A DNA stretch of 64,000 nucleotides from Talinum fruticosum (Eukaryota > Streptophyta > Magnoliopsida > Caryophyllales > Talinaceae), in contig JAITYX010000133.1 of the NCBI GenBank assembly GCA_021018815.1, positions 729,057-793,056 of the forward strand. The letters run 5' to 3'. Position 1 is the stretch's first letter; each line of letters opens with the position of its first letter. Both the position numbers and the translations under genes were made by a program. Of the stretch, positions 48,124-59,240 are shown piece after piece. The notes below the pieces were generated by a model. The model was not told where the DNA came from, did not search any database, and worked only from the letters and a program-made list of their open reading frames with translations.

Positions 48124-50975
48124 TTATTGAACTAGATAGATACATTTCGGGGTGGTTGGATCAATAGGGAAGAAGGTATAATTAGCTACAATCCTCTCCT
48201 CATTGGTTAGTTTGCCTTTAATAATATCCTTGTGATCTCTCATATGGTGATCGGCATATGATGGGCAACCGTGTTATTATCCTTCTCTCTCTTTAAGGTT
48301 CATCTTGGATAGACCGCTTGCCCTTGCCTTTTGTCTCATGTCTAAATTTTGGAGAAGGCATGTGGTCATCACCGGAATCATCAAGATTAACTATTGCATC
48401 ATGAATTGCGGGTGAGCTAATTGCACGGTCCATGGAAACAATAATTCTATCCTTAGGTGTAGATGGGATACCAATGTTGAAACATGGATGAGTATAGTCT
48501 ACTGGTGTTCAACCATTCAAATGTTTCAATGTTATAGCCTCCATTTTAAAAAAGGATTCCCAAATCTTCTAATCACTAAAATATGCCCCATCCTGAGTCA
48601 AGCCGTAAATGATAGTTTCATCCCAATTCTTTTTTGTTCATTTGCCGTCCGAATCTCTTTCCTTCCGTGTACAATGTGTGATATGACCTAATTAAGAGAG
48701 AATCTTTAGCCGAAATTAGAATCACTTCAATTAATCTTGACAAGCAATATACAACCCAACCGACGTGCGGTTGTATTTCGGTTATAATGTAAATAAATAA
48801 TATAAGTAAACGAAACAAAATCTGCAATCATCATTAAGTGAACAAGTAAACATAGTACAATGAATAAATCATGTACTAAACTTAATAAATCAATATAATG
48901 CACTCGATCCAATCATAAGATCAAAATGAACTAATGAACAAATAAACATGATCCAAAGAATAAATCATATGATCCTCATGAACAAATGGTCATATTCCAA
49001 TGAAGTAAACTTTTTCAATGAACAAATCTTATAATAAAAGTGAACAAATAAACATATTAACATGAACAAATCATATGCTTCTCATGAACAAATGGTCATA
49101 TTCCAATGAATAAATAAACCTTATTCCGTGAACAAATTTTATAATCACAATGAACAAATAAAAAATGAACAAATCATATGCTTCTAAATGACAAATGGTC
49201 ATATTCCAATGAACAAATAAACATTATCCTTTGAACAAATCTTTTATTCAAAATTAACAAAAATACATGATCCAATGAATAAATCATATGCTCGTTATCA
49301 ACAAATGGTCATATTCCAATGAACAAATAAACATTATCCTTTGAACAAATCTTTTATTCAAAATTAACAAAAATACATGATCCAATGAACATCTAAAGCA
49401 TATGCTCCTTATCAACAAATGGTCATATTCCAATGAACATCTAAAGCATCATCACATGAAAAAAATTTATATTCACAAGTGAACAGAACGGACATGATCC
49501 AATGAATAAATCATATGTTCCTAATCGAGCAAATGGTCATATTCCAATGAACAACTAACGTTATCCCATCAACGTAAGATTTTGTTCGAGTGAACAAATA
49601 AACATGATCCTTGAACAAATAATATACTCATACTCGAATAAATATACCTCAATTGAGACGTTTGTTGTGGCCATATGTGGTGCATTTTCTCTCCCACATT
49701 GTGAAGATGGTGGTAGAGGATGCGGGAGGGTTAGTAGCTTCTTCATTTTCCTTTTCACATGTCATGCTTTTACAAATCAATTTCAACAAGTTCGACAATT
49801 CTTTGGTAGTCTATTCTATTAATTATTTTTCCCACTCCATACCATCCACGAATTTTTTTTCATCTCTATTCCTTCCTCAATTGATTTAATTGTCCAATAA
49901 CCGTAGGGAACCACCTGTCCTTGCACCTCTTCCCCTAAATTCCACTCTATCCAAATAAAACAGTTGTAATTCAAACCAATAATTAATCGTAATTCATATA
50001 TTACAATAGACATGGGAGATGAAAAGACAAATGTTTGTACTTAAATTTTTTACCATTAGAAACAAGAATGGTCCTCTCGAAAGATCTGTTACAATTTTCT
50101 TTTCATATCACCACTTGATTCTTTAAAGTGCTCGAGGAGATGGGCACACCAATTGTAATTCGAATTTCATTCAGATCTCCTAAAAATTTGAATATTCCGA
50201 TGAAACAATCACCATTTATACTCCCAACAATGCATGTTGTACAAACAAATATCACAAAGCCTCTCTTAAATTTATCTCCATGATCCCCCTCTTTCCGAAA
50301 TTTCATCTACCATGCCTCCAACTTTTGGAGCCACTCGAATTTCCTAGATTCCACATATTCATCCAATGGGTTTTGGAGCCTTGTATATTCATTATCCGGT
50401 TCCAATTGTAAGGCTACCTTAATATTAGATGGACCCATAGATATTGGTAGTGTTACATGGACATCTTCCTCATCTTATATTAGAAAATTTCAACACGTTG
50501 CTTGTCGGATCAAAATTTTCAAGCAACCATGTTGCTAAATCTTTGGCGATTGTTTCAATGCTTAAAGATAGAAATCGCCCAAATCCGATTTCCATGGCAG
50601 CTGCTCATTGGGGATAATCCAACCTCTCAACTAGGTTTACTAGTTTTGGACAAGATATCCTATAAAGCAAATTGTCATCCCAATCTTTGGTTTGTTTCTT
50701 TGCCTTCTTTAGATGTTGTCTTCCTATATTCCCTCGCATGTATTATTCATTTGATGTCCTTGTTTGATCAATCTCCAAGGAGAATTGCACTTGTTTCTTT
50801 TATTGTGCTTTCTCATGAAGTTCCCACCGTTTTTCAATGATTGATTCCCTTCTTGCTAATAACATTTGCTCCTCATCTCAATTTTCCTTCATTTCTAATA
50901 GATTGTGTGTCTAGTCAATCATAAATGCTTCTTGGTTAGCGAGTTTAATTTCGGATGCTTCATAATTTGTATTTG
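48124..50975 (-). pseudogene. Ulp1-type transposon-protein gene, N-terminal half, multi-exon
   Basis: Reading leftwards: block 50975-50480 stays in one frame for about 160 codons (QMLLARRESIIEKRWELHEK, LLYRISCPKLVNLVERLDYP, AMEIGFGRFLSLSIETIAKD, LATWLLENFDPTSNVLKF) with six stops. Block 50480-50095, after a shift: VHVTLPISMGPSNIKVALQL, FKRGFVIFVCTTCIVGSING, FLGDLNEIR. Block 50015-49640: VQGQVVPYGYWTIKSIEEG and MATTNVSIE. Block 48490-48124: IGIPSTPKDRIIVSMDRAIS, SPKFRHETKGKGKRSIQDEP and, shifted, GKLTNEERIVANYTFFPIDP. The GFG-LL and W-L-NF plus FVIFV-T blocks are those of plant transposon-related proteins that usually end in a Ulp1-like domain. The 49640-48830 intron holds a tandem array. Confidence 0.7.
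48830..49640. repeat. Tandem array of about 103-114 bp units
   Basis: The string aaatggtcatattccaatga occurs at 48984, 49090, 49193, 49303, 49417 and 49531 (spacing 106, 103, 110, 114, 114). Between copies are gaacaaata and aaatcatatgctc blocks. It lies in an intron-like position of the minus-strand Ulp1-type gene. Confidence 0.9.
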
Positions 50976-51009
50976 ATATTGTTTTCTTACAACAATTAAA
51001 GACTTAGAT

Positions 51010-51296
51010 ATTATTGTGATGAACAACAAACTTTTAGATTAATAAACAATATAACATGGTACAATGAAAAAACAACTATTGTATTGATGAACAATATAAC
51101 TAAGGACGACAAACAACCACTATATGGATTAACAATATAACTAAGGACAATACACAAACAATCGTTATATTGTTAAACAATATAAACAAACAACCAATAT
51201 ATTAATGAACAATATAATTAAGAATAATGAACAACCACCTATTATATTGATGAACAATATAATTGAGGACGATGAATAAATAACTATTATGGGGAT
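51010..51296. repeat. Tandem array of gaacaatataacta units
   Basis: Repeated gaacaatataacta-aggac and aacaaccac-tat-ttg blocks with a period near 55-65 bases. The same units resume at 57316-57400 on the far side of the LINE, showing that the LINE inserted into the array. Confidence 0.8.
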
Positions 51297-51399
51297 GAAC
51301 ATATAGCTTTTTTTTATGGAAAGAAAAACTTTCCCATTCATGAAAAACTAAAAACTAAAACTTTGTACATCCCATAGAATAAACAAGAAAAAAATACAC

Positions 51400-51957
51400 A
51401 AGGGGAACTAGTTGAGCCACCTTCTAGGAAGGGTTGCCGTTTAGAACCACCTTATGAATTTGCAAAGAAAGAAAAGTTGGAAAAACAAAATTTATGTGAT
51501 CGGTTGTTCAATCCACTCCCTATCATCTTGCTTCACTTTCTTTGTTAATCTATTCCCGAGTTTTACTTTAGTTTTCCACTTGATTCTCTGGATGATGCTC
51601 TAACTTGTTTCTACATTGCCTTAAAAACTCTATTACAGCGCGCACACATGATATGGTAGCTGCAGGCGAGCAAACACTGCGTGTATGATTTGTTTGTGGA
51701 GTCCGAGTACATGCCTTTATTTATGTATTCAAGCCATTTATCATTAGGCTTCGTATGTCTACCCAATCGCATATTCATACTAAAATCACATTAGAAGAAG
51801 ATATGTTGGCATGATTCGGAGGATCTTGCACGTGAAAATGCACAGAGTGTATCAACATGCATTCCTAACCTTTGCAAACTTTCCTTTGTCAAGACTTTGT
51901 CCTGTATAACTAACCACATATTGAAATGATGTTTGGGGACTTATATAGGAGACCAAG
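51400..51957 (-). pseudogene. LINE zinc-binding (zf-RVT) tail
   Basis: Minus strand: FNMWLVIQDKVLTKESLQRL, GMHVDTLCAFSRA, then ESCQHIFF. This matches the plant LINE C-terminal zinc-binding region (W-l-d-LlTkd-L--rG, C--C---E---H-ffeC) with the cysteines partly lost. The 3' untranslated tail and poly-A follow to 51309. Confidence 0.7.
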
Positions 51958-54521
51958 TGTAACACTCCAAAACACCCCTTAGGAGTATTACATCGCCGGA
52001 GTTCCTTACGGGAACTCCCAAGGCTCTATCAAGTATCGGTTCGATCTGTCTAAATTCAACTTAGAGATGATAAAGGTGATTTTCCAAAAAATTGAGATTT
52101 CCTAAAAATTTCGACAAAGTTACGTTTATAATGTGGACTATCCCATAGGCGTAACACCTTAAAACCCCGCATAAAAACCACAATATAACTCAACGAGTCA
52201 CACACTCGGAGTATACAACTCAACGGCCACACGCCGGAGTCCAACCAATCATGCGATAAAACTTAAAACAATCTAAATGGTTCATTATACATCCGGTACA
52301 ACTATATGAACTAAATTACAAATTACAATGCTTTGAGAAATATAAGAAATGCATATTCTTGACTCGAATCACTCAACACACAGCGAGTTAGCGGAGTCCG
52401 AAATATGCTAAGTATAGATCGTACCTTCCGAAAGTGTACCTGCAACACTTGGGGAAAGGGGGAGAAATTTGTGGGGCTGAGCAATAAACCACGGGCTCAC
52501 CGGAGTCTTATACCCTTAAAATGAAAATTCTTTACACATAATACTTATAATAATAAAATCAGCGAAAGCATAATAATATAATACAAATCTATACACCTTT
52601 CAATGAAATCTCTTGAAATCATTCGCAACATAAAACTCATAACACTTCAATCATTTGAAAGCACGACTTGCAATCATTTTAGGAATGGAATCACTTTAAA
52701 CAAGGTGGAACAATCGCACTTTCTTTCAAATACTTTCAGCCATGGACCGAAAATTCTTTCGAGGCTTTAGACGATTGAACTAGCACCGGGCGGTTCTCGG
52801 GGCCGCTACCCCGACTCGGGTTAAGGAGACCTATCTCTAGTCAAATACCCGGAAGGCTCCGCTTTCCTCGTCAAGAAAGAATCAACCTCTCCGGTTGATG
52901 GGCATCCTGATACGCACGACCACCTTCTTCCTCTAGTCTAAACAATCTTAGCCCAAAATTCATTTAAACCATAGTGATCACAATCACTTATCAAACTTGG
53001 TTTCTAACCAAGATCTCAATCAATTTATCATTGTAGAAGGCATGACACACGTGTCACCCTTCTAAATTCACCTTCTTAAATCCGATTCACTTTCTCAAAC
53101 AAGTTTCGCTTCTTTAAAACATAATCACGTTTGAAAGGTAGTTCACAAAAGTTGCATTCAAGGATCATTTCACGTAAAATACAAAACTCCTTTCAAAATT
53201 ACTTTTGAGTATCACGTAAAGCAATCACTTAACACGAATAGCCACCATTCAATGCAAGCAATCATTCTCAACTCTTTCCAACTATACCTTTCTCAATCCA
53301 CCACTCTAGTACTTTTAATTTCCATTTTCGAGCCACAATAACCACAAGCGGATAGCACCTAATTGAACGTTCAACTTCTCACAATTCTCTGTCTTTACTT
53401 CAATTCCTCATTCTATGTTTCTACTTTATGAATCCACTTCTTTTGTTCACGTCTCGACTTCTCACAACTCCCTGTCTTTACTCCAACTCCTCATTCTAGG
53501 TCTCTATTTCATAAATTAAGTTCCTTTGCTCATACTCGGCCATATGACTCCTAATCTCACTTTCTTACTTAAGTTCCTCTTGTTAGGTTCATCTTCCAAC
53601 TTGATTTCATCTCAAAAACTTAGATACATTCTAAACTCAACTTATCATCGTTTCCGTGCCTCAAACTCCCATTGTATGTCACTATCTTATTAATACCCTT
53701 AATTATATAACTCTCAATCGCTTTTCATTATTCAATTTCCGTTAGCTTCGCTTACCTTCCCGTTCGGTTCAACCTCGAGGATTTAAATATACTTCAAACT
53801 TAATTAACCCGACAATCACCCACTTCGGCCTCAATTGTGCATCACTTAATATGAATTCATACTCCTCTGTGTACTTCCCTCATTATTTCCCGATATTAGC
53901 AATCATTTCTTAATGCCGCAATCTCGATAAATCTCTAAGGCTCAACCTGAAATATTAATTCACAATTTATACCCAAACTACAACGTGCTCATCCCCATCC
54001 CCAACTGACCAAATTCTCGATATTAATCATTATACCCAAGCAACCCAACTCCGTCTCGAATTCCCAGGTTTCCAATTTAGGCCTAAACAACTACCAATTC
54101 CCTTCACAACTCCTAATTCAACTTTGAGCAACTACTAAACTCGTTCAATAGCATACATGTTCAATATTCACAATCACAATAAAATCATTTGGATTTCGAA
54201 ATTACTAATAGTTTAGAGTATAAGACTACCCACCTCGATTCGGGGTTTGCTTGAGGTTCGGGTTAGCGAGTCGGTTTCTCCTTTCCTTCCTCTTCCCCTG
54301 CTGCCGGCCCCAGATCTCGCCGCCTTCCTCCGCGCTCGACGCCGTCGCGATCCACGGCTCCCGCGTTCACCAGTTGTTTCCTCTTGGCCCTCGCGTTCGC
54401 TTCCCTTCTTTGGGTCTCGGCTTCGCCTCCCCGTCGTGCCCCTTGGTGTTTTCCCCGTGTTCGCCGATTGCCCTGCCTTCATTTGCCGTTCGGGCCGCTC
54501 CTCCGGCTCACGCACCCGGTC

Positions 54522-54553
<32 letters not shown>

Positions 54554-55102
54554 GTTCTCTCTATCCCCAATTTCAATTTCGGTCTCGCAATCCCTTCCTC
54601 TCTCTTGCTCTCGTCCTCCCTCTCGGCGCTTGCTGGCCGCGGCGTTCTCGCCGTTCGGGCGGCCATGGCCACGGCCTCGGGGCTCTCGCGCACTCTCCCT
54701 CTCTCGCTTTGTCTCCCTCGCTCGGCCTCTCTCTCTCTCTCTCTCATTCTTGCTTCGTTTGGTCCCCCCTTCTTTCTTTCCTTTTCGGTGGTTTCCACCG
54801 ACTTCCCCATACTAATCCCCCTCTTTTCCCTTTTTTTTTCATCCTTAATATAATTAAACCCACATACGTAACATACATGGTCTCGGATTAATACGCAGCT
54901 GGTCCGGGCGAAAATTTAGAAACCCGAATTAATACGCTTCACCAATAAGAGTTATGCGAACTAATAATAATTCGCTCAAATAAATTTACGAGTATCCGAC
55001 CATGTATAAAACTTGGTCATTCGACCTACTCTATTTAATTAAAAATAAATAATTAACTTTAACTCACATATAACTATCTAACCCAAAATTACGGGTCTTA
55101 CA
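51958..55102 (-). mobile_element. Solo LTR or LARD-like gypsy remnant, 3.1 kb
   Basis: It is bounded by a perfect 5-bp target duplication ccaag (51953-51957, 55103-55107). On the minus strand it begins TGTAAGACCCG and ends TTTTGGAGTGTTACA, similar to the ends of the other Tekay/Del-like LTRs here. A GC-rich, low-complexity block at 54240-54820 yields long but meaningless open frames. The 3' end (51975-52330) resembles the untranslated leader of the chromovirus at 10205-10540, unusual for a pure LTR. Confidence 0.82.
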
Positions 55103-55519
55103 CCAAGCTAGCTTCCAAGTACTTGAATTCGGGTTATTGACCCATCAACCAAGATTATCTAGATTTGAAATTATATTTGTGATGAGGTGAAGCTATCCAT
55201 TGCTCATCATTATACCCCATTTTAAAATTGCTTCAGTTTATTAAGTTTCCTCCAGTACAACTTGAACCTACGGATGAAGTATGCTCCCAAAAATCTCCCC
55301 CTTTTAAGTATATTTCATGAATCCACTTAACCTACAGTAAGTCGGTCTTTGATGCTACAGCCCAAATCAGTTTTCCAATGGCCTCTTTGTTCCAAACATA
55401 GCAGTCTCTAATACTTAGGCCTCCTTGTTTTTTGGTCTACATATTTGCTCCCAAAATATAAGTGAAACTGCTTTTTCCTCTCTTTTGTTCACTAAAAACT
55501 GCCTACAAATCATCTCAAT

Positions 55520-57280
55520 CTCATTTATGATTGTTTGAGGGATCACGAAGATTAAGGACCAACATGGTTGAGAGGAGGAGAGTGTTAATCACCTGAACCT
55601 TCACTGCATAAGATAGATGTCTTGAGTTCAGTGTTTGAAGCCTGCTTTTAATCTTCTCAGTCAGTCTATGGCAATCAGCAATGCTCCATTTGGATAGAGA
55701 TAAAGGCATGCCAAGGTACTTTATAGGTAAAAATCTATTGCTAAAACCAGTTCTATGCCTCATATTTCCAGCAATGGCGGGGGTAGTTCCATTGATATAG
55801 ATTTGAAACTTTGATTTGTCTGCACACAAACCAGTAATATTAGAAAAGTGCTCAAAACCTTGCATCGGCAAATCAATAGATCTTGTATTAGCTTTGCAAA
55901 AGATCACGAGGTCGTCTACAAAACACATACTTACCAAACCTAATTTCTTACACATAGGATGATATCTGACCCCTCTTGGCTGGCTTGGAACAGGAGAGTC
56001 CTAGTCAAGTATTCTATAACAATGGTGAAAATTAGGGAGAAAAGGGGTTGCCCTGCCTAAAACCTCTAGCACCCTTTAACTTGCTAAAAACTTTCCCATT
56101 TAAAGAGATTTTGTAGCTTGTTGTGCATATACAATTCATAATCCATTGGCTGAACTTAGGAGGGAACTTGTAGGCTGCTACCAAGAGCTCTATAAACTGC
56201 CAGGATATTTAGTCATAGGCCTTTTGTAGATCTATGTTCAAGAGGCATCTAGGTGAAGCCTGTCTCCATTTGTAAAGTTGAATCAAGTCCTAGGTGATCA
56301 CTATGTTCTCAACAATATTTCTATCAGGGACAAAAAGTTGGAAAAAATGTATTCAATCTTCCACACAAGTTTGGCAATAGATTCATAAATTGTGTTGTAA
56401 CAAGCTATTGGCCTAAACGCAGTCACAATGAGAGGTAAGAAAAGTAGCATTTAACTATTTAAGCATTTAACCATTTTCAAAATACTCAAGGATGGCCTGA
56501 GTTACATCATGGCCAATTATAGGCCAGGCATCCCTAAAAATTCACTCCCATAACCGTCTGGCCCAGGGCTTTTGTTAGTGTCAATAACAAACATCATTGC
56601 CTTAACATTGGCATGAGTGAAAAGCTAAATCAGTCTTACCTACTGTTCAGTAGAGAGTAGCTTTCCAGTTTGAATGATATTCTGAGAAATAAACCCCATA
56701 AATAACTTAGCATTGCCTAGGAGACCTTTATAATATGAGGTGAAGGTATGCTGAATGTCCCCAAGTTCAGTACAGAGCTGATCATCTTAATTCTCTATAG
56801 CCAAGACAGTGTTTCTATAAGCTCTTTGTTTTTTTATACAAGCATATAAGTGTTTTGTGTTTTGGTCACCATGAGTAAGCCATTGAGCCTTGCTTTTTTT
56901 TTTTTTTTTTTGGTTCAAAAAGCTACTTCAACAGTATATTTATTCTAGACCTCTTTACAGATAAGTCTTTCTTTCACCAGAAGGTCAATATTTTGGGGAT
57001 CCTCCAGCAAGTCCTACTCAGTTTATACAACAAAGCCCTTAAATCAGCAACTTGAATATCAATGTGAGCAAATTCCTGCCTGTTTATTTGTCTACGTCCT
57101 TTTTGCAATTCTGAAGTTTCTGACAGACCTGGAACATGTTGTAGCCTTTATCTTTTGATTCCACACTTGCTGAACTAGGATTTCAAAAGACTGTGAAGTG
57201 CTCCACATGTTGTAGTAGATGAACCAGCCCGTCTTTTAGTGTTTGTCTGTGCAAGGTGAACCCATATAGTGTTTGTTTGT
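55520..57280 (-). pseudogene. LINE reverse transcriptase
   Basis: Upstream blocks in changing frames: KLQNCKKDVDK, FVIDTNKSPGPDGYGSEFL (the L1 KAPGPDG motif), RPIACYNTIYESIAKLV, NGKVFSKLKGARGFRQGNPF, SPLIFTIVIEYLTRTLL. A 144-codon open piece (55521-55955) contains CFVDDLVIFCKANTRSIDL with the catalytic FVDD, ITGLCADKSKFQIYING, FLPIKYLGMPLSLSKWSIAD and RHLSYAVKVQVINTLLLS. Stops and shifts upstream make it non-functional. Confidence 0.88.
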
Positions 57281-57315
57281 GTAAGGTAAACCTAACAGAC
57301 CTGGAACATATAACT

Positions 57316-57400
57316 TATGACAATGAACAAATAACCAATATATTGTGGAGCAATATAACTTAGGACCATGAACAAACAACCATCATAATTGTTCATTACA
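57316..57400. repeat. Continuation of the gaacaatataac array
   Basis: gacaatgaacaaataacc, gtggagcaatataactt and aggaccatgaacaaacaacc units resume the array at 51010-51296. Confidence 0.75.
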
Positions 57401-57490
57401 AAACTCCAATAATGGTTTTATATCAAATGCAATCCCTTCACCCAGAATTGTTCATTATAAAATCTCCAATAAATCAGAGAAGGGGAAAAA

Positions 57491-58835
57491 TCAAATAGAA
57501 AAACTAATATTTCCAATTAGCCTAAATGATGAATTGAAACTTCGTGAAGCTACACAACGCACCAGCTCTGACTGCAATTGAACAATTAAGCAGAACAACA
57601 TATAGCTAAATATCATTCATAAAACAATTGAACAATTAGAGCCTCAGCAATGCAGGCTAGGGAAGGGAGGCGCGCCTGACGTGGCGCGCCGCCCGAGACA
57701 CGTTGTTTCACAATGGACGCGCATTATCCCAAGGCGCGCGTGAAGGCCCGTGCCCCGGCGCCTGCTTGGGGAAGGCTCATTGTCCAAATGTCATCTGTTG
57801 ATTGGTTGAGGTTAATTAATTAAGGTGGATAATTTAATTGAAAATGTTGGACAATCAATTGTACTCTCTCTCTTAGCAATTAATTGTACTCTCTCTCTCA
57901 GCAATTAATTGTTCTCTCTCTCAGCAATTAATTGTACTCTCTCTCTGGAAAATTGAACTCTCTCTCTATGTATATATGCTGTACGAAAACAAATATTGTA
58001 CTCTCTCTCTCTGGAAAAATCACAATATTGTATCAAATTTTTCTAATATAATCTCTAATATTATTATTATGTACGAAAACAAATAATTATTATTATTTTA
58101 ATATTTTTATTATCTAACATTGGTATTATTTATTTTAATTCATCTAATAAAATTTTTAATAATATTATATTATTTATTCTTAAAAAATTTACTTACCTAA
58201 AATAAATTTTAATCTTCATAGTGCACCAAATAATTATTTTATGTATTATAAAAATAAATAATAATGTAAAATAAAATATGTAAACTAATTAAATATGTTA
58301 ATGACTAGGCTCCATGTGTATTATTTAAATAAGTGAGTATTGGTGGTGAGCTTTGCATCGTAGAGTAGAATAAAGGATTTAGGAGAGAGAAAAAATTGGC
58401 TCTCATGAGTCGCTGTAGCCCCCACAGGTGAGTCTAAAATTGGCCCTTGCATTGGAGATGCTCTTACATATTATTGTACTGAACAATTAAATATTATTAT
58501 TATGAATAAAGAAGAATATTTTCCAATACTAAACTTGGAGAACCACTTGCAACTGAATTTGCAAAAGAAATATATACAAGCATATAAACATGCATCAAAT
58601 ATCCCTTGACTTGAAGGAGATGGAAAAGAGATAGATAGAGAGCGCGAATTTCCTTATACTAATGTCATCTGGCAAAAAATTCTCATAAATAATTGAAAAC
58701 TGAACCTTCATAAATTGATTATACCTGTTTTTCCTTATGTAAGTCATTTTTGGTGCTGGTTTTGTTCATCCATCGGTCTACCTTTCGTTGTGCTAATCTT
58801 GAGTGAATTTTTACCCTTCGAGGATTGGGCAGCAT
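57491..58835 (-). CDS. Candidate two-exon 5' part of a gene (possibly the Ulp1-type gene)
   Basis: Exon 1 (58835-58725) starts ATG and gives MLPNPRRVKIHSRLAQRKVD and 17 more residues, ending at CAG followed by gtataa. Exon 2 (57571-57491), after a pyrimidine-rich tract ending ttgcag, continues the same frame: SELVRCVASRSFNSSFRLIG, then NISFSI and a stop, 63 residues in all. Upstream (58836-59110) is a GC-rich, CT-repeat-bearing stretch like a plant 5' untranslated region. No family is recognised. Its position and strand suggest the 5' end of the gene whose exons resume at 50975, but exon 2 could instead splice further. The intron contains a MITE. Confidence 0.35.
57639..58463. mobile_element. 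MITE with TTA target duplication (PIF/Harbinger-like)
   Basis: The left end gagcctcagcaatgcaggct and the right end, reverse-complemented, gagcatctccaatgcaaggg form imperfect terminal inverted repeats. TTA stands on both sides (57636-57638 and 58464-58466). A TTA duplication and GAGCATCTCC-type ends fit PIF/Harbinger-derived MITEs. The 825-bp body has a GC-rich left end with gcgcgcc motifs, a CT-rich tandem repeat and an AT-rich centre, and no coding capacity. Confidence 0.75.
57850..57962. repeat. Tandem repeat, about 33 bp, inside the MITE
   Basis: Four units of caattaattgtactctctc plus ctctcag, between the GC-rich and AT-rich parts of the MITE. Confidence 0.88.
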
Positions 58836-59110
58836 GAAATCCAAATCTTCGATGAACAAATCTAATGACGACTAGGGCGGTGGTATGAGAACTCAGTGGA
58901 GGTGCTTGCGCGGAGACGACCGAAGTTTGGCAAGATTTCAGGTGGAATGAGAGAGTGAGAGGGTGGTAGATACCAGCGGCCGGGATTCGGTGGTGATTCT
59001 TCCCCGGAAACAGCCGAAATTCGCCGAGAAATTAGCCGGGTAAAGATAGACAGACAGATCGATAGAGAGAGAGAGCGTCGTGAGGGAGTAAGAGCGAGAG
59101 AAAATGAAAG
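58836..59110 (-). promoter_or_regulatory. Putative 5' untranslated region with CT runs
   Basis: On the minus strand the stretch has cgctctctctctctctatcg and is markedly GC-richer than its surroundings. CT microsatellites are frequent in plant 5' untranslated regions. No TATA box is claimed. Confidence 0.35.
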
Positions 59111-59139
59111 TATAAACTGCTATCTTTAATATACATCAT

Positions 59140-59206
59140 AGCAATTTTTTTAAAAAATGACATAATGGTATCAGATTTAAATAAATAATAAAATACTCCA
59201 TGGCAC

Positions 59207-59240
<34 letters not shown>

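Larger units (their letters stand above)
51297..57315 (-). mobile_element. L1-type LINE, 5'-truncated, with nested solo LTR
   Basis: The element body runs 51309-57303 on the minus strand. It ends at its 3' side (left) in a poly-A (poly-T on the plus strand). The 12-bp flanks gaacatatagct (51297-51308) and gaacatataact (57304-57315) differ by one base and look like the target duplication. Without the solo LTR the LINE is about 2.8 kb. It begins near the end of the endonuclease region and covers reverse transcriptase and the zinc-binding tail domain, so the first half of a full-length L1 is absent. Confidence 0.85.

Noticed and set aside
48830..49640. Regular repeats that might suggest a CRISPR array
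   Set aside because: Units vary in length, the intervening parts are themselves repeats, and the context is a plant intron.
54247..54891. Overlapping long open frames (214, 200 and 143 codons) on the plus strand
   Set aside because: They lie in the GC-rich low-complexity part of a 3.1-kb LTR with its own target duplication, are antisense to it, and encode Ser/Leu/Pro/Arg-rich text without domain.
51958..55102. A complete gypsy element
   Set aside because: No primer-binding site, polypurine tract or pol motifs; one TG...CA unit with one target duplication only.
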